From G965276675 sp965276675 (GTDB lineage Bacteria; Acidobacteriota; Terriglobia; Terriglobales; Acidobacteriaceae), in NCBI GenBank assembly GCA_965276675.1, contig OZ255624.1, positions 4,785,286 to 4,849,285 on the forward strand: a stretch of DNA of 64,000 nucleotides. Reading direction: 5' to 3'. The notes under the pieces were generated by a model. It did no database searches and was not told the DNA's origin. It was given only the letters and a program-made list of their open reading frames with translations. Shown here one piece after another: positions 63,193 to 64,000 of the stretch. Numbering within the stretch: position 1 is the stretch's first letter; every line of letters starts with the position of its first letter. The position numbers and the translations under genes are program-made.

Positions 63193-64000
63193 TCGGCCGC
63201 GGCAGGCTTCTCGTCCAGGCCGGCGGACCGACGGACCTGCTCCATCAGCACGACGAAATCCTTCTCGGCATCTCCGGCGGCCATGGCGGCCAGAAAACGG
63301 TCTCGCGCGATCGAGGCATAGGGCAGCGGAACCAGGTAGTCGTGCCCGGCCGCAAGAAACATCTCGGTGTCCTTCAAGCCCAGCCTGACCGGCGCGCCGG
63401 GATAATCGTAAGCCCGCTCCACCATCAGCTTGCCATAGTTCCTGTGCACCGGGGCGTTGTAGAAACTGCCGGTCATGATCTCGAAAACGGTTCGCGGATC
63501 GGTCCCGGCCTTCTCGTTCAGGACGAACACCTCAGCCATCTGCTCGATCGTCGACATAATCAGGAAGTTCAGCGAAAGCTTGATGAGGTTCGCCTGCACC
63601 GGATCATCTCCCGCGACGAACACCCGCTGCCCGAAGGCCTGCAGAACCGGGATGACCACCGCGCGGCTCGCCGCGGCGCCGCCGACGATCACGAACAGCT
63701 CTCCGGCAACGGCCGCGGGCGGGCGGCCCAGCACCGTCGCGCTCAAATAGGCCTGCCCGCGCTCGGCGTGGCCGTCCCGAAGGCGTCGCGCCTGATCCAG
63801 CGAGAGCGTGCTGCAGCAGACATGCACCGCCCCGGGTGCCATCGCGGCGGCAATGCCGTCGGCGCCGAAGGCCGCCATCTGCGTCGTCGCGTCGTCGAAC
63901 AGCATGGAGAACACGACCTCGGCGTCCTGGGCGGCCTCGGACGGCGTGCCGGCCAGGTGCGCGCCAGCGGCGACCAGGTCCGCGGCCTTGCCCGCCGTGC
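63189..64000 (-). CDS. NAD(P)-dependent beta-hydroxyacid dehydrogenase (5' end outside window)
   Basis: 270 residues visible; the frame is open at the window edge (TAGKAADLVAAGAHLAGTPS precedes the first Met shown at 63914). EAAQDAEVVFSMLFDD is the end of the Rossmann domain. FLSATVLGRPPAAVAGELFV-type segment, and the catalytic lysine in QANLIKLSLNFLIMST, place it with 3-hydroxyisobutyrate dehydrogenase-like enzymes. The N-terminal GxGxxG is missing from the window. Its TAG stop is part of a palindromic repeat. Confidence 0.9.
   Translation of the reverse strand, partial: TAGKAADLVAAGAHLAGTPSEAAQDAEVVFSMLFDDATTQMAAFGADGIAAAMAPGAVHVCCSTLSLDQARRLRDGHAERGQAYLSATVLGRPPAAVAGELFVIVGGAAASRAVVIPVLQAFGQRVFVAGDDPVQANLIKLSLNFLIMSTIEQMAEVFVLNEKAGTDPRTVFEIMTGSFYNAPVHRNYGKLMVERAYDYPGAPVRLGLKDTEMFLAAGHDYLVPLPYASIARDRFLAAMAAGDAEKDFVVLMEQVRRSAGLDEKPAAAD

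Overview
The window is a GC-rich chromosomal segment of an alphaproteobacterium. The hrcA, grpE, dnaK, dnaJ, dapB, metK, trmB order, a PmtA-type phospholipid methyltransferase and many periplasmic and catabolic oxidoreductases fit a Rhodospirillales/Acetobacteraceae-like soil or water organism. This placement is inference from gene content; there is no rRNA here.

Left part (1-14.7 kb): the end of a glycosyltransferase gene, an orphan TAXI-type binding protein with a secreted partner, a decayed second copy of the glycosyltransferase, a GT39-type membrane glycosyltransferase, a DMT exporter, two overlapping amidohydrolases, yajC, a DUF815 ATPase, a P-loop/coiled-coil protein, a TauD-like dioxygenase and a long asparaginase-like protein. 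At 14.9-15.9 kb a DUF4160/DUF2442 pair lies between inverted ends that look like insertion-sequence remnants.

Middle (15.9-33.9 kb): a nucleoside hydrolase with an ABC sugar-type importer that lacks its ATPase gene; a GMC oxidoreductase with a small partner subunit; hydantoinase A/B; a DAO-type FAD oxidoreductase with an HpsN/HisD-like dehydrogenase. Next comes a lipid module with a PE methyltransferase, an Mpo1-like membrane protein, a membrane-anchored class III aminotransferase, phosphatidylserine decarboxylase and an unknown protein.

34-47 kb: an MFS transporter; a polyvinyl-alcohol degradation pair (oxidised-PVA hydrolase and a PQQ/haem dehydrogenase); a catalase-like peroxidase with cytochrome b561; and a formate dehydrogenase operon whose catalytic subunit is read through an in-frame UGA as selenocysteine, with a recognisable SECIS hairpin. 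An M24 peptidase and an MgtC protein follow.

48-64 kb: a flavin disulfide reductase, a rhamnonate-dehydratase-like enolase, UDP-galactopyranose mutase, the chaperone/dapB/metK/trmB block, tRNA-Ala(GGC), a scarred stretch with a truncated MFS gene and an orphan Mrr-N-like domain, and a partial beta-hydroxyacid dehydrogenase running off the end.

The most unusual signal is a set of short palindromic repeats, most with a 3-nt apical loop (often TTC) and several with an asymmetric 3' bulge. They sit between genes, supply or touch stop codons (grpE, the last gene, trmB, the asparaginase-like gene), and in two cases lie inside reading frames without breaking them (trmB and the decayed glycosyltransferase).
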